NCBI RefSeq assembly: GCF_900451005.1
Contig: NZ_UGIB01000001.1
Span: 1,736,001 to 1,800,000 of the forward strand
DNA from: Helicobacter fennelliae
Lineage (GTDB): Bacteria > Campylobacterota > Campylobacteria > Campylobacterales > Helicobacteraceae
DNA length: 64,000 nucleotides
Direction of reading: 5' to 3'
Shown here: positions 46,135-53,960 of the stretch, piece after piece
Position numbering within the stretch: the first letter of the stretch is position 1
How the letters are laid out: each line of letters opens with the position of its first letter
Position numbers and translations under genes: made by a program
Notes under the pieces: generated by a model
Databases searched by the model: none
What the model saw: the letters and a program-made list of their open reading frames with translations, nothing else
What the model was told of the DNA's origin: nothing

Positions 46135-46276
46135 TCTAAATCCTCTCTTTTTGCCATATTTCAGGGAGTTTGAAATTTTTAGCCTGCGATGAACGCTTAA
46201 TGTTCATTTTGTGTTTTTGCTTGTCTAAAAATTTCTACACAACCCTGACTAAATCTGCCTAAAAATAGAGGATTTC
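46135..46276 (-). repeat. Terminal-inverted-repeat element, copy 1
   Basis: About 142 bases between plsC and tRNA-Ala. Read on the minus strand it begins GAAATCCTCTATTTTTAG and ends GGCAAAAAGAGAGGATTTAG. Nested inside are further inverted pairs: TCAGGG/CCCTGA, CTAAAAATTTC/GAAATTTTTAG, and a TGAAC-ATTAAGC-GTTCA hairpin, so nearly the whole element can fold into one long rod. The ends match copy 2 at 57931-58056; the interiors do not. No ORF inside. Confidence 0.78.
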
Positions 46277-46316
46277 GTGATGTGCTATTGTGTCTATATT
46301 AGATTCTAGAATCTAT

Positions 46317-46392
46317 GGGGTGTTAGCTCAGCTGGGAGAGCGCGACGCTGGCAGCGTCGAGGTCAGGGGTTCGATCCCCCTACACTCCACCA
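46317..46392 (+). tRNA. tRNA-Ala (GGC anticodon)
   Basis: 76 bases with encoded CCA. Acceptor GGGGTGT/ACACTCC (one G-U), D arm GCTC/GAGC, anticodon arm GACG-CTGGCAG-CGTC, T arm AGGGG-TTCGATC-CCCCT. The palindrome TAGATTCTAGAATCTA lies immediately upstream, overlapping the likely promoter zone. Confidence 0.94.
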
Positions 46393-46607
46393 CGATTATT
46401 TCTCTTGGTTTTTTATTGCCTCTTTTTTGCAGTATCTTCATATAAGCATATATTTTCCTTTATATTTGACATGTATTTTGGATTTCGTCATATTAAAGAA
46501 AATAAAGAAAATAAATTTTTATAATCTATGCAATGTTTTTTAATTTAAGCAACTTTTAAGTGGGGTGGGGGGCAGAATAACAGCTATTTTACTTTTAAGG
46601 AGAAAAA

Positions 46608-46718
46608 ATAGCAACTTATACTTGTAAATATTGTGGACAACAACAAAGTAATAGTTTTGCGCTAGCGGGACAGCTATGTTCTAGAAGTCCTAACGGCAAA
46701 CACGAGCTTCTTGGCTAA
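46608..46718 (+). CDS. Small zinc-ribbon-like protein with an ATA in place of the start codon
   Basis: 36 residues: after the first codon it reads ATYTCKYCGQQQSNSFALAG, then a tail with C-SRSPNGKHELLG. The C-x2-C pair and the later Cys and His make a plausible zinc knuckle, of a kind I associate with short conserved ORFs in many bacteria. AAGGAG lies five bases before codon ATA at 46608, where an ATG would be expected, and a stop codon lies four codons upstream, so no other start is available. Either ATA is used weakly or the gene is newly silenced. Confidence 0.5.
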   Translation: MATYTCKYCGQQQSNSFALAGQLCSRSPNGKHELLG

Positions 46719-46828
46719 GGTAAGCTATCAAGCCTTCATGGCTGATATGTTTTGATAAGGGCTTTTGCAAGCTTTTTTCAAAGCCTAAATATAACAATCC
46801 TACAAATCAAGCAAATCAAGGAGATAAA

Positions 46829-47481
46829 ATGCCAACCACCACTGAATACAAAATTATGCGTGAAGCCTATGAAAAGGAGCTTGATAGACTTTGGCAGCGC
46901 TCTATTTTCCTCGCTACTTTTATGACTTTAGCATGGGGCGGATATAGTGCTTTTATTGTTAATTTCTTAAAAGAAAAAATAACTTAGATGCAAATTTATA
47001 CCACCTCATTGCTATGGGGTTGTGCTTTGCTATTATGATTCTTTCTATGCTTTGGGTGGCTATGGCTAAGGGCTCTAAATTTGTCCAAGAAGCCCACGAG
47101 GAGCATATTAAAAAATTTGATATAAATATTTATCTGCCTTATAATGAAGACATCAAGGAAGAAGAGAAAATAAACTTGTTTTGTGATTTAAGCAAGTATG
47201 AGGATTCTATCAAAAAAGAAAATGGTTGCTATTTAACCTGTGCGCTCAAATCAGCCCGCTACTCACCAAGCAAAATCAATATCGCTTTGGGGTATGTGAG
47301 TTGGTTTGTTGCTTGTTTGGCACTTAGCGTTCATATTGGATTTTGTGAGTCTTTTGCTGTTTTGCAAACATTTTTACAAGAGAAAGCCTGTATTTTTTTA
47401 ACTATCTTAACTTTATCTTGGATTTTGTATTTTTTAGTGGGTTTTGTATTAAGGGGAAGCCAAAAAAAGCTAAAACTATAA
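46829..47481 (+). pseudogene. RipA-like four-helix membrane protein, broken by a frameshift at an A6 run
   Basis: The ATG at 46829 (AAGGAG upstream) gives MPTTTEYKIMREAYEKELDR and a first membrane helix, then stops at 46985-46987. Another frame carries straight on without a gap: NNLDANLYHLIAMGLCFAIM, the WVAMAKGSKFVQEAHEEH motif, and two further helices near the C-terminus (about 47290-47460). Adding one A to GAAAAAAT at 46973-46980, or slipping back one base there, joins the two into a protein of about 217 residues. The motif recalls RipA-type octameric membrane proteins; that family call is tentative. Confidence 0.68.
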
Positions 47482-47547
47482 ACAAATAAAGGCTTAATAT
47501 AACCAAAAGCAATCAAAATAATATTCAAGATTCTAAAATTTAAATTA

Positions 47548-48543
47548 CTAAAAGCTAGCAAAAATCTTAGCAATTTCTTGCTTGTTGTTTGTGTATCCTA
47601 AAACAAGCGAGAGTAAGATTCTGCTTTTTTGGGGGTTGAAGTCATATGAGGCGATAGTCGCACATTCCTCATCAATACTATCTGGTAGAACAAGCCCACT
47701 GCAAACCCGCGAACTTCGAACCACAATAAGCTTATATGCCAAAATCTTATCTTTTAGAATCTGCCTCTGTGCTTTTGGGATATTTCCTGCACCGCCTCCT
47801 GCGATTACGATGCCCCTTATGCCACTTTCAATCAAAGCCTGCAAAACCGCCTCAAAATATGGCGCATTTGTAGCATACACAATCTCCACGCAAGGTTGTG
47901 GCTGCAAATGCCAAATCATAAGTGGCGTTTGCGTAGTGTGTGGCATTGTGCTTGCAGCTCGAAAATAAGGCACGCCATCAATGATACTTCCAAAGATTCC
48001 AGAATTTGGCGCAGCAAAGGCATCAAGATTAAGCGTTTGGGTTTTAGTCATATCTCTAGCCCCAAAGATTTTGTCATTCATCACCACCATAACGCCTCTA
48101 TCACGCGAGCTTGTATCAGCACACAGGCAAAGAGCATTATAGAGATTTTGCAATCCATCAGCACTTACAGAATCCGAAGGACGCATAGCAGCGACAAGCA
48201 CGATAGGTTTAGAGCTTTTTATGACGAGATTAAGAAAAAACGCACTCTCTTCAAGCGTATCACTTCCATGTGTAATCACCACGCCATCAATGTTACTTGA
48301 ATCTAGATTCTGCTGGGCTTCTTGGGCTAATTGTATGAGATTCTCATAACTCACATCAATGCTGTCTATATTGGCTATGGCTTGTATTTTTGCGATGTGG
48401 ATTTGGGGTTTTGTATGCAATGGAATCTTATCAAGTAAAGATTGGATACAAAGATTTCCGATGTGATAATTTGTCGTGCTATTTTCTTGCGAAGTGCCAC
48501 TGATTGTCCCGCCCATTGTCAAAATGCAAATATTAACGCTCAA
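47548..48543 (-). CDS. L-asparaginase (type II sequence class, no signal peptide)
   Basis: 331 residues. Both catalytic triad segments are present: TMGGTISG (first threonine) and VVITHGSDTLEESAFFL (Thr/Asp) with AAMRPSDSVSADG carrying the lysine. Sequence pattern is that of type II enzymes, but the only start in frame (TTG at 48543, overlapping the upstream stop) places the catalytic N-terminus directly at the start with no room for a signal peptide. A cytoplasmic enzyme is therefore likely. The choice between ansA and ansB naming is unclear. Confidence 0.88.
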   Translation of the reverse strand: MSVNICILTMGGTISGTSQENSTTNYHIGNLCIQSLLDKIPLHTKPQIHIAKIQAIANIDSIDVSYENLIQLAQEAQQNLDSSNIDGVVITHGSDTLEESAFFLNLVIKSSKPIVLVAAMRPSDSVSADGLQNLYNALCLCADTSSRDRGVMVVMNDKIFGARDMTKTQTLNLDAFAAPNSGIFGSIIDGVPYFRAASTMPHTTQTPLMIWHLQPQPCVEIVYATNAPYFEAVLQALIESGIRGIVIAGGGAGNIPKAQRQILKDKILAYKLIVVRSSRVCSGLVLPDSIDEECATIASYDFNPQKSRILLSLVLGYTNNKQEIAKIFASF

Positions 48544-49505
48544 TACACCACCCCGATTTCCAAAAGTCGCTCACGCAAGATTCTCATTTGGATATTTTTA
48601 TCAAAGCACCATTTTGGCGCGATCAGGCTTTGATGATGTGCGCCTGAGCTTATACGTTGTATCACTACATCTGGTGGAATCCTCTGTATAGATTCTACGA
48701 TAAGCTCCACATAAGAATCCAAATCAATAGGTTCATATTTTTTCGCCTCATACATGCGCGCAAGCTGGGTTTGCTCAACGACATATAATGGGTGGATTTT
48801 TATACCATCAATCCCCCACCTAAGCACGCAATCAAGAGAATGTAGCATCATATCAGCAGTTTCATTTGGTAGCCCATACATCAAATGCGCGCAAACTTTG
48901 ATGCCTCTTTGTCGCGTTTTTGCAAACAATTCTTGCGCGCCTTGAATGCTATGTGCGCGATTAATGAGGGCTAATGTTTTGTCAAAAACCGATTGGATTC
49001 CATATTCAAGCCAAATTTCTTTGCCATCTTTTACATATCCTTCAAGCAAATCCAAAATCTCATCACTCACACAATCTATCCGCGTGCCTATACTCATTCC
49101 AACCACATTCTCAAAGCCTAAAGCCTTGTCATACAGGGCTTTAAGGGTTGAGAGCGGCGCGTAAGTGTTGGTATAGGATTGAAAATACATCATATATTTT
49201 TTGACTTCAAATTTGTCTTTGTGAAAGTTTGCATGCCAATAAAACTGCTCTTCAAGCTGCGAGAGTTGATTACTAAGGATTGGATTTGATTTGAGTGAAA
49301 AATTCATCGTAATGCTTGGTTTGTATTGCTCGATTTTTATAAAGCTTGGCGAAAAGCTCTCATTTCTACAATAAATACACCCACCCTTTGCCAAACTTCC
49401 ATCGATATTTGGACAAGTAAAGCCTTGCAAAGAAATGGGAATCTTACGCACTCTTTGCCCAAATTTAGACTGAAAATAGCGACCTATTGTAAGAAGTTGC
49501 CTCAT
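48540..49505 (-). CDS. Radical SAM protein of the YhcC family
   Basis: 321 residues. The cluster motif GFTCPNIDGSLAKGGCIYC matches the YhcC/TIGR01212 radical-SAM pattern, followed by YFQSYTNTYAPL, GMSIGTRIDCV, WLEYGIQSV and HLMYGLPNET. The family is widespread and uncharacterised in most species. It starts where purF stops (ATGA-type overlap) and ends where the asparaginase starts, so the three are translationally linked. Confidence 0.88.
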   Translation of the reverse strand: MRQLLTIGRYFQSKFGQRVRKIPISLQGFTCPNIDGSLAKGGCIYCRNESFSPSFIKIEQYKPSITMNFSLKSNPILSNQLSQLEEQFYWHANFHKDKFEVKKYMMYFQSYTNTYAPLSTLKALYDKALGFENVVGMSIGTRIDCVSDEILDLLEGYVKDGKEIWLEYGIQSVFDKTLALINRAHSIQGAQELFAKTRQRGIKVCAHLMYGLPNETADMMLHSLDCVLRWGIDGIKIHPLYVVEQTQLARMYEAKKYEPIDLDSYVELIVESIQRIPPDVVIQRISSGAHHQSLIAPKWCFDKNIQMRILRERLLEIGVVY

Positions 49506-50911
49506 TGAGTGCCATATACTCCATCGATGTATTTGCCATCAAAGCAGGCTTGACAATACTCTTCCTTGCCTACTCCTTTTTTGAGTCCTTCAAGCGATAA
49601 AAACCCCAAATAATCAGCTCCGATATAATCCCTCACTTCATCTAAAGAATGATTAGCGCAAATAAGCTGGCTAGATTCTGGTGTATCCACGCCATAATAA
49701 CACGCCGAGATTGTCGGTGGCGATGAGATAAGCAGATAAATATTTCGCGCGCCCGCATTGCGTAAGATTTTGATAATCTGCTTGCTTGTTGTGCCACGAA
49801 CTACAGAATCATCAATCACAATAATATCCTTATCTTTAATCAGATTCTCAACAGGATTAAGCTTTAGCCTTACTTTGAGCTCTCGTGCTTGCTGTGTAGG
49901 CTCGATAAATGTCCGCCCGACATAATGGTTTCGTATAAGCCCTAGCTCAAAGCTAATGCCACTCTCTTTTGAATACCCAATCGCAGCTGCCACACCAGAA
50001 TCTGGCACAGGAATCACCATATCTGCTTTGAGCTTATGCTCTTTGGCTAATTGTATGCCAAGATTTTTGCGCACTTCATAGACATTTGAGCCAAATACCA
50101 CACTATCAGGACGCGCAAAATAAATAAACTCAAACACGCAAGGCTTTGGCTTTGGCATAGCAAACATATAAGATTTAAATGTCGCATTTGTGGTTGCATT
50201 AATAGAGGTTTTTTCAAAAATAAGCATTTCACCCGGCTCCACATCGCGGATATATTGCGCTCCTATGAGATCAAACGCGCTTGTCTCACTCGCGACAACA
50301 TAGCCTTGCGTGCCATCATCATTTTCTATTTTGCCTAAACTCAATGGACGAAGCCCATAAGGATCGCGGATTGCAAACATTTTTGTCCGCGATAAAATCA
50401 CAAGCGCGTATGCGCCATCGATTTGACAAATAGATTCTCTAATGCGCTCATATAAATGCGGATAATGGCTTTTGGCAATCAAATGGATAAGCACCTCTGT
50501 ATCGAGATGACTTTGAAAAATCGAACCTTCTTTGGTGAGATTATCGCGGATAGAATCTGCATTTGTCAAATTTCCATTATGCGCTATGGCAATCGCACCT
50601 AATGAATAGCGCGCAAAAATAGGCTGGCATTCATTTGCGCTCTCTTTTCCTGCTGTGGAGTAGCGATTATGCCCGATAGCCGCGTATCCTTCAAGCTCTG
50701 CGAGAATCTCAGGAGTAAAAACATCTGTAACAAGACCATTTTTTTTATACACTGCAATTTTTTCAGAATCACTCACTGCAATCCCGCTTGCTTCTTGCCC
50801 TCTATGCTGCATAGCAAATAAGCTATAATACGCAAGCACAGAAGCATTATGTGCATTATAGATTCCCACAACTGCGCATTTTTCTTTCCATTTTGAAATA
50901 TCTAAATCCAT
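49502..50911 (-). CDS. purF: Amidophosphoribosyltransferase
   Basis: About 469 residues, first committed step of purine synthesis. An N-terminal glutaminase domain starts at Cys (KCAVVGIYNAH) after a short leader, AMQHRGQEASGI and GHNRYSTAG follow; the C-terminal phosphoribosyltransferase domain has IIVIDDSVVRGTTSKQI (PRPP loop). The frame opens at 50950, but the ATG at 50911 has AAAGGAG upstream. The leader of about 11 residues would have to be removed to expose the catalytic cysteine. Confidence 0.94.
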   Translation of the reverse strand: MDLDISKWKEKCAVVGIYNAHNASVLAYYSLFAMQHRGQEASGIAVSDSEKIAVYKKNGLVTDVFTPEILAELEGYAAIGHNRYSTAGKESANECQPIFARYSLGAIAIAHNGNLTNADSIRDNLTKEGSIFQSHLDTEVLIHLIAKSHYPHLYERIRESICQIDGAYALVILSRTKMFAIRDPYGLRPLSLGKIENDDGTQGYVVASETSAFDLIGAQYIRDVEPGEMLIFEKTSINATTNATFKSYMFAMPKPKPCVFEFIYFARPDSVVFGSNVYEVRKNLGIQLAKEHKLKADMVIPVPDSGVAAAIGYSKESGISFELGLIRNHYVGRTFIEPTQQARELKVRLKLNPVENLIKDKDIIVIDDSVVRGTTSKQIIKILRNAGARNIYLLISSPPTISACYYGVDTPESSQLICANHSLDEVRDYIGADYLGFLSLEGLKKGVGKEEYCQACFDGKYIDGVYGTQ

Positions 50912-50913
50912 TT

Positions 50914-52182
50914 TTACTCCTTTGTTGTGTTGCCTAATGGTAGCAAACACGAACTCTCAACGATGCAATTTTCAATCACAAAATAATTAGTTTCGTTTCG
51001 ATGTGAATACAAAATATTAAAGCCCTGCGCATCAAGCGTGTTTTTGATGATATACATTCCCAAACCAAAGCCTTGAGAATTTGGCTTGATAGAATCTTTG
51101 AAATAAGGCTTGAAATATTCCTCAATATCCATTTTAAGAGGATTCCCACAATTTGAGATAATGAGATTTTTGCCATCAGAATCTATCACCACCTTGCCAT
51201 CATAGCTATATTTAATCGCATTGTCTATGAGATTTTTAACAGACATAGCAAACAATTCAAAATCCGCTTTTATCAAATCATGAGACGTTTTGGTTGTGAT
51301 TGGATCTTGTTCTATGGTATTGATAAGAAGCATTTTTTTGACATAATCAATCAGCTCTTCGACCAAAAATTCCCTTTTGGTGATATTGTAGCATTTTGAG
51401 GAGAGCTGCTCGATTTTGGCAAATTCATCAATAAGCGTATTAAGCCGATAAAATACCGAAGTAAGCCGTTCTTTTTGGGTTTTGTTATCAAGCATTTCAG
51501 CAGCGATTCTGCCCTTTGTGATAGGCGTTTTGAGCTCATGCATAATGGAGCGCAAAAAAAGTGTGCGCGATTTATTGAGCGCATCAATCCGCTTTATCGC
51601 CTTGTCAAATTCATTTGCAAGCTCGCCGATTTCATCTTTTTGTGGAAGTTTGCATTCTATTTGCAGATCTCCTTTGGCAAATTTGCGAATCTGCCTACGC
51701 AAATAAATCATCGGAAGCAAACTTCGCATAACTAGCACAAACAAAAACACAAGAATCAACGAGCCAATCAAAATAATAAAATAATAATCCACATAAAAAG
51801 TTTTCAGAGAATCTTTATACAAAAATACTTCATGATAGCTTGCAAGCAAGATAAATACATCATTATTAATCTCAATAGGCTTTAAGAAAATGCCATCAAC
51901 ATTGAGGTTTAGATTGCTTTTTTCTAAAAGCAATTTTGTGAGCCTTTCGTCATTGACTTGGATAAAGCCCATTTCTTTGAGGTATGTTTGTATAGTCTCA
52001 AGCGTGCTATCTTGAGAGATGATTTTATTAAAAATCACGCTTATCTTTTCGTATTTTTGCTCTTCGTTGATATTAGAATACCGCTCGCCTTGAAACTTCA
52101 AAAAATAAAACGAAAAAGCAAAAAAGCTTCCCATAGCAAACAAAAAAAGTATAGTAATTTTAAAAAATATTGAATGCTTCAT
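50914..52182 (-). CDS. arsS: Acid-responsive sensor histidine kinase ArsS
   Basis: 422 residues. Two membrane helices (8-25 and 133-152) bound a periplasmic sensor of about 105 residues; then HAMP, a HisKA helix with the phospho-acceptor H215 in MHELKTPITKGR, and an ATPase domain (NLIDNAIKYSYDG; FGLGMYIIKNT). The HELKTPI helix and pairing with the OmpR-type regulator next door fit the ArsRS pH-sensing system of Helicobacter. The periplasmic domain has fewer histidines than I would expect for pH sensing, so the exact signal is open. Confidence 0.85.
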   Translation of the reverse strand: MKHSIFFKITILFLFAMGSFFAFSFYFLKFQGERYSNINEEQKYEKISVIFNKIISQDSTLETIQTYLKEMGFIQVNDERLTKLLLEKSNLNLNVDGIFLKPIEINNDVFILLASYHEVFLYKDSLKTFYVDYYFIILIGSLILVFLFVLVMRSLLPMIYLRRQIRKFAKGDLQIECKLPQKDEIGELANEFDKAIKRIDALNKSRTLFLRSIMHELKTPITKGRIAAEMLDNKTQKERLTSVFYRLNTLIDEFAKIEQLSSKCYNITKREFLVEELIDYVKKMLLINTIEQDPITTKTSHDLIKADFELFAMSVKNLIDNAIKYSYDGKVVIDSDGKNLIISNCGNPLKMDIEEYFKPYFKDSIKPNSQGFGLGMYIIKNTLDAQGFNILYSHRNETNYFVIENCIVESSCLLPLGNTTKE

Positions 52183-52863
52183 TTAAAATTCTAACTTATA
52201 TCCAACGCCTCGAACAGAAATGATATGTTTTGGTTTTTTGGGATCGTCTTCGATTTTGGCTCGTAATCTTCCTATGATGACATCTATACTTTTATTCGAA
52301 CTCTCGGGGTTGATAGATTCTGATTCTATGGCAATCGCCTCTCTTGAAAACACATTACCTTTTTTGCTGATAAGCAAAGTCAAAATCTCATATTCTGCAC
52401 GCGTGAGATCAAGCTTTTTGTCATGATAAAAAACCTCTCGACTATTTTTATCGATTCTAAAGATTGGATTGGCTTCTTTTTGCTCATCTTTAGGGCTTTT
52501 TTTATTATATCTTCTAAGGAGTGATTGGATTCTAGCGAGCAATTCTTTTGGATCATAGGGCTTTGGTAGATAATCATCTGCGCCGTTTTCAAGTGCTTTG
52601 ACTTTATCATCTACATCACTTCTTGCAGATGAGATGATGATTGGAATATTTTTTTGTTTTGCTACCCTTTTGCACACTTCTAATCCATCTAAATTTGGCA
52701 ATGTCAAATCAAGAAGCAATAAATCAAAATGCTTGGCATTGATAGCACTCATACCTGTATATGGCTCATCATAGCTTGTAACATGAATATCGTGCTGTTG
52801 CAGATACTCACTCAAGATTTCAGCAAGCTCAACATCATCTTCAATCATTAACACTTCTAACAT
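52183..52863 (-). CDS. arsR: Response regulator ArsR
   Basis: 226 residues, OmpR family. Receiver domain with acidic pair MIEDDVEL, phosphorylated D52 in [12 protein letters not shown] and [13 protein letters not shown]; a Lys/Glu linker (about 120-130); C-terminal winged helix with [21 protein letters not shown] and [13 protein letters not shown]-like recognition helix, ending in GVGYKLEF. In H. pylori this regulator is essential and controls urease and acid-response genes. It begins one base upstream of arsS. Confidence 0.88.
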   Translation of the reverse strand: MLEVLMIEDDVELAEILSEYLQQHDIHVTSYDEPYTGMSAINAKHFDLLLLDLTLPNLDGLEVCKRVAKQKNIPIIISSARSDVDDKVKALENGADDYLPKPYDPKELLARIQSLLRRYNKKSPKDEQKEANPIFRIDKNSREVFYHDKKLDLTRAEYEILTLLISKKGNVFSREAIAIESESINPESSNKSIDVIIGRLRAKIEDDPKKPKHIISVRGVGYKLEF

Positions 52864-53039
52864 AAGATTTCCTTTATCTTGTTTGTCTCATTCTAGTTTT
52901 ACCCATTCACTCCACAATTCACCACAACACAATGCCCCTGTGTTTTGGGATATTTTAGGATAAAAGTTTGGAATAAAAATTGAAAAATCCTATCACAAAT
53001 AACTTAAGAGTAAAATTAAAGAAGATTTATTTGAGGGGC

Positions 53040-53114
53040 TACCACTAGAGGGGAAGTGATAACCCAACAATAGCTAGCATGGAGGGGGAAAACTAGCCAT
53101 TGTTGCCTAACGGC
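53040..53114 (-). ncRNA. Candidate small RNA with two C/U-rich hairpin loops
   Basis: Minus strand, between the CiaD-like gene and arsR. Hairpin 1 (53065-53105): 13-bp stem CAACAATGGCTAG/CTAGCTATTGTTG around TTTTCCCCCTCCATG. Hairpin 2 (53041-53060): ATCACT/AGTGGT around TCCCCTCT. Each stem contains one G-U pair that becomes an A-C mismatch if the plus strand is read, so the minus transcript is the one conserved for folding. An extended -10 (TGCTACAAT) lies at 53121-53129. C/U-rich loops recall H. pylori RepG and C. jejuni CJnc190, which bind G-rich leaders. Alternatively it is the structured leader of arsRS. Confidence 0.55.
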
Positions 53115-53120
53115 TTTGGA

Positions 53121-53129
53121 ATTGTAGCA
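53121..53129 (-). promoter_or_regulatory. Extended -10 promoter ahead of the candidate small RNA / arsRS leader
   Basis: TGCTACAAT on the minus strand, seven bases before the first predicted hairpin base at about 53114. Confidence 0.5.
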
Positions 53130-53157
53130 AAATTTTACAAATTATTAATAAAAACCT

Positions 53158-53670
53158 TTAGTTGCTGTTTTTCTTTTCTAAAAACTCATCAAGCAAGCAC
53201 AATTCGTATTGCAAAAAATTCACCACAAGACTAACCTTTTTTTCAAGATCTTTTATCTCTGCGACTTGCAAGCCTTCAAAAAGAATAAGGAGTTTCTCTC
53301 TTAGATTCTCCACAAACTCCACATTATCTGGATCAAACACGATTTTTTTGGAAGGTGTAAGCACTTTGCCTGTTTTGATTGGGGAGGATTCTATCTTTTT
53401 GGTGAGGCTCAAAAGCTTGGTGTTTGTATCATGTGATATATTTGGGTATGCAGCTACTTCTGCGTGTGATTTGATGTTTATTTCTTGAAGTTCTTTAGAT
53501 TCTGGGGTTTTTTGAATAACTTGTGATTCTTCGACAACAATTTCTTGAATACCCTCTTGGATAACCTGATCTTGCCCTAGATTCTGCCTTTGCTCCTCTT
53601 TTTGCTCCTGCTCTTGATCGTCTTTGATGACCTCATCAAGCGTTTCTAAAATCAAATTTTTTAGTTCCAT
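53158..53670 (-). CDS. CiaD-like domain protein
   Basis: About 170 residues. A short N-terminal helix (MELKNLILETLDEVIK), a Glu/Gln-rich spacer (about 20-65), a linker, and a conserved C-terminal helix pair (FVENLREKLLILFEGLQV; DLEKKVSLVVNFLQYELCLLDEFLEKK). This layout resembles the C. jejuni protein CiaD, a flagellum-exported invasion effector, but the Helicobacter relatives may serve another role. A GTG at 53682 is possible, but the ATG at 53670 has GAGGAG at better spacing. It overlaps the end of the upstream small gene. Confidence 0.6.
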   Translation of the reverse strand: MELKNLILETLDEVIKDDQEQEQKEEQRQNLGQDQVIQEGIQEIVVEESQVIQKTPESKELQEINIKSHAEVAAYPNISHDTNTKLLSLTKKIESSPIKTGKVLTPSKKIVFDPDNVEFVENLREKLLILFEGLQVAEIKDLEKKVSLVVNFLQYELCLLDEFLEKKNSN

Positions 53671-53912
53671 TGGGTGAGCCACTCCTCAAATTGAAGATAA
53701 TCCTCATCGCTTTGCGCATTGACAAAGAGCAAAAATTTCTCTTTATTGAGCCCTGTAAATTTGCATTGATCGGTCTTGAGACGCACGATTGATGAGCGTG
53801 CTTGTTTGTCGTTTGGATTCTTGCGCAAAATCTCCTCATAAATCACAATAGCTTCTTGCTTATGCCCTTGTATCTCATAGATATGAGCAAGCGTTGAAGT
53901 TTTGACAGACAT
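53661..53912 (-). CDS. Small TPR-like protein
   Basis: 83 residues. Residues 3-45 form one tetratricopeptide-like hairpin (STLAHIYEIQGHKQEAIVIY, then EEILRKNPNDKQARSSI), followed by a helical tail (EKFLLFVNAQSDEDYLQFEEW). TPR units bind partner proteins. It overlaps the CiaD-like gene by ten bases, so the two are probably a functional pair; a chaperone-like role would be speculation. GGAGC precedes the ATG. Confidence 0.65.
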   Translation of the reverse strand: MSVKTSTLAHIYEIQGHKQEAIVIYEEILRKNPNDKQARSSIVRLKTDQCKFTGLNKEKFLLFVNAQSDEDYLQFEEWLTQWN

Positions 53913-53960
53913 TTTTGCTCCTTTATTTTCTCTTGAGATTGTGTTAGATTCTGCTAGATT

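Noticed and set aside
46973-46987. Programmed -1 frameshift in the RipA-like gene
   Set aside because: The A6 run is not in the correct phase for a standard X-XXY-YYZ slippery heptamer and no clear stimulatory hairpin follows at the right distance, so a plain indel is the simpler reading.
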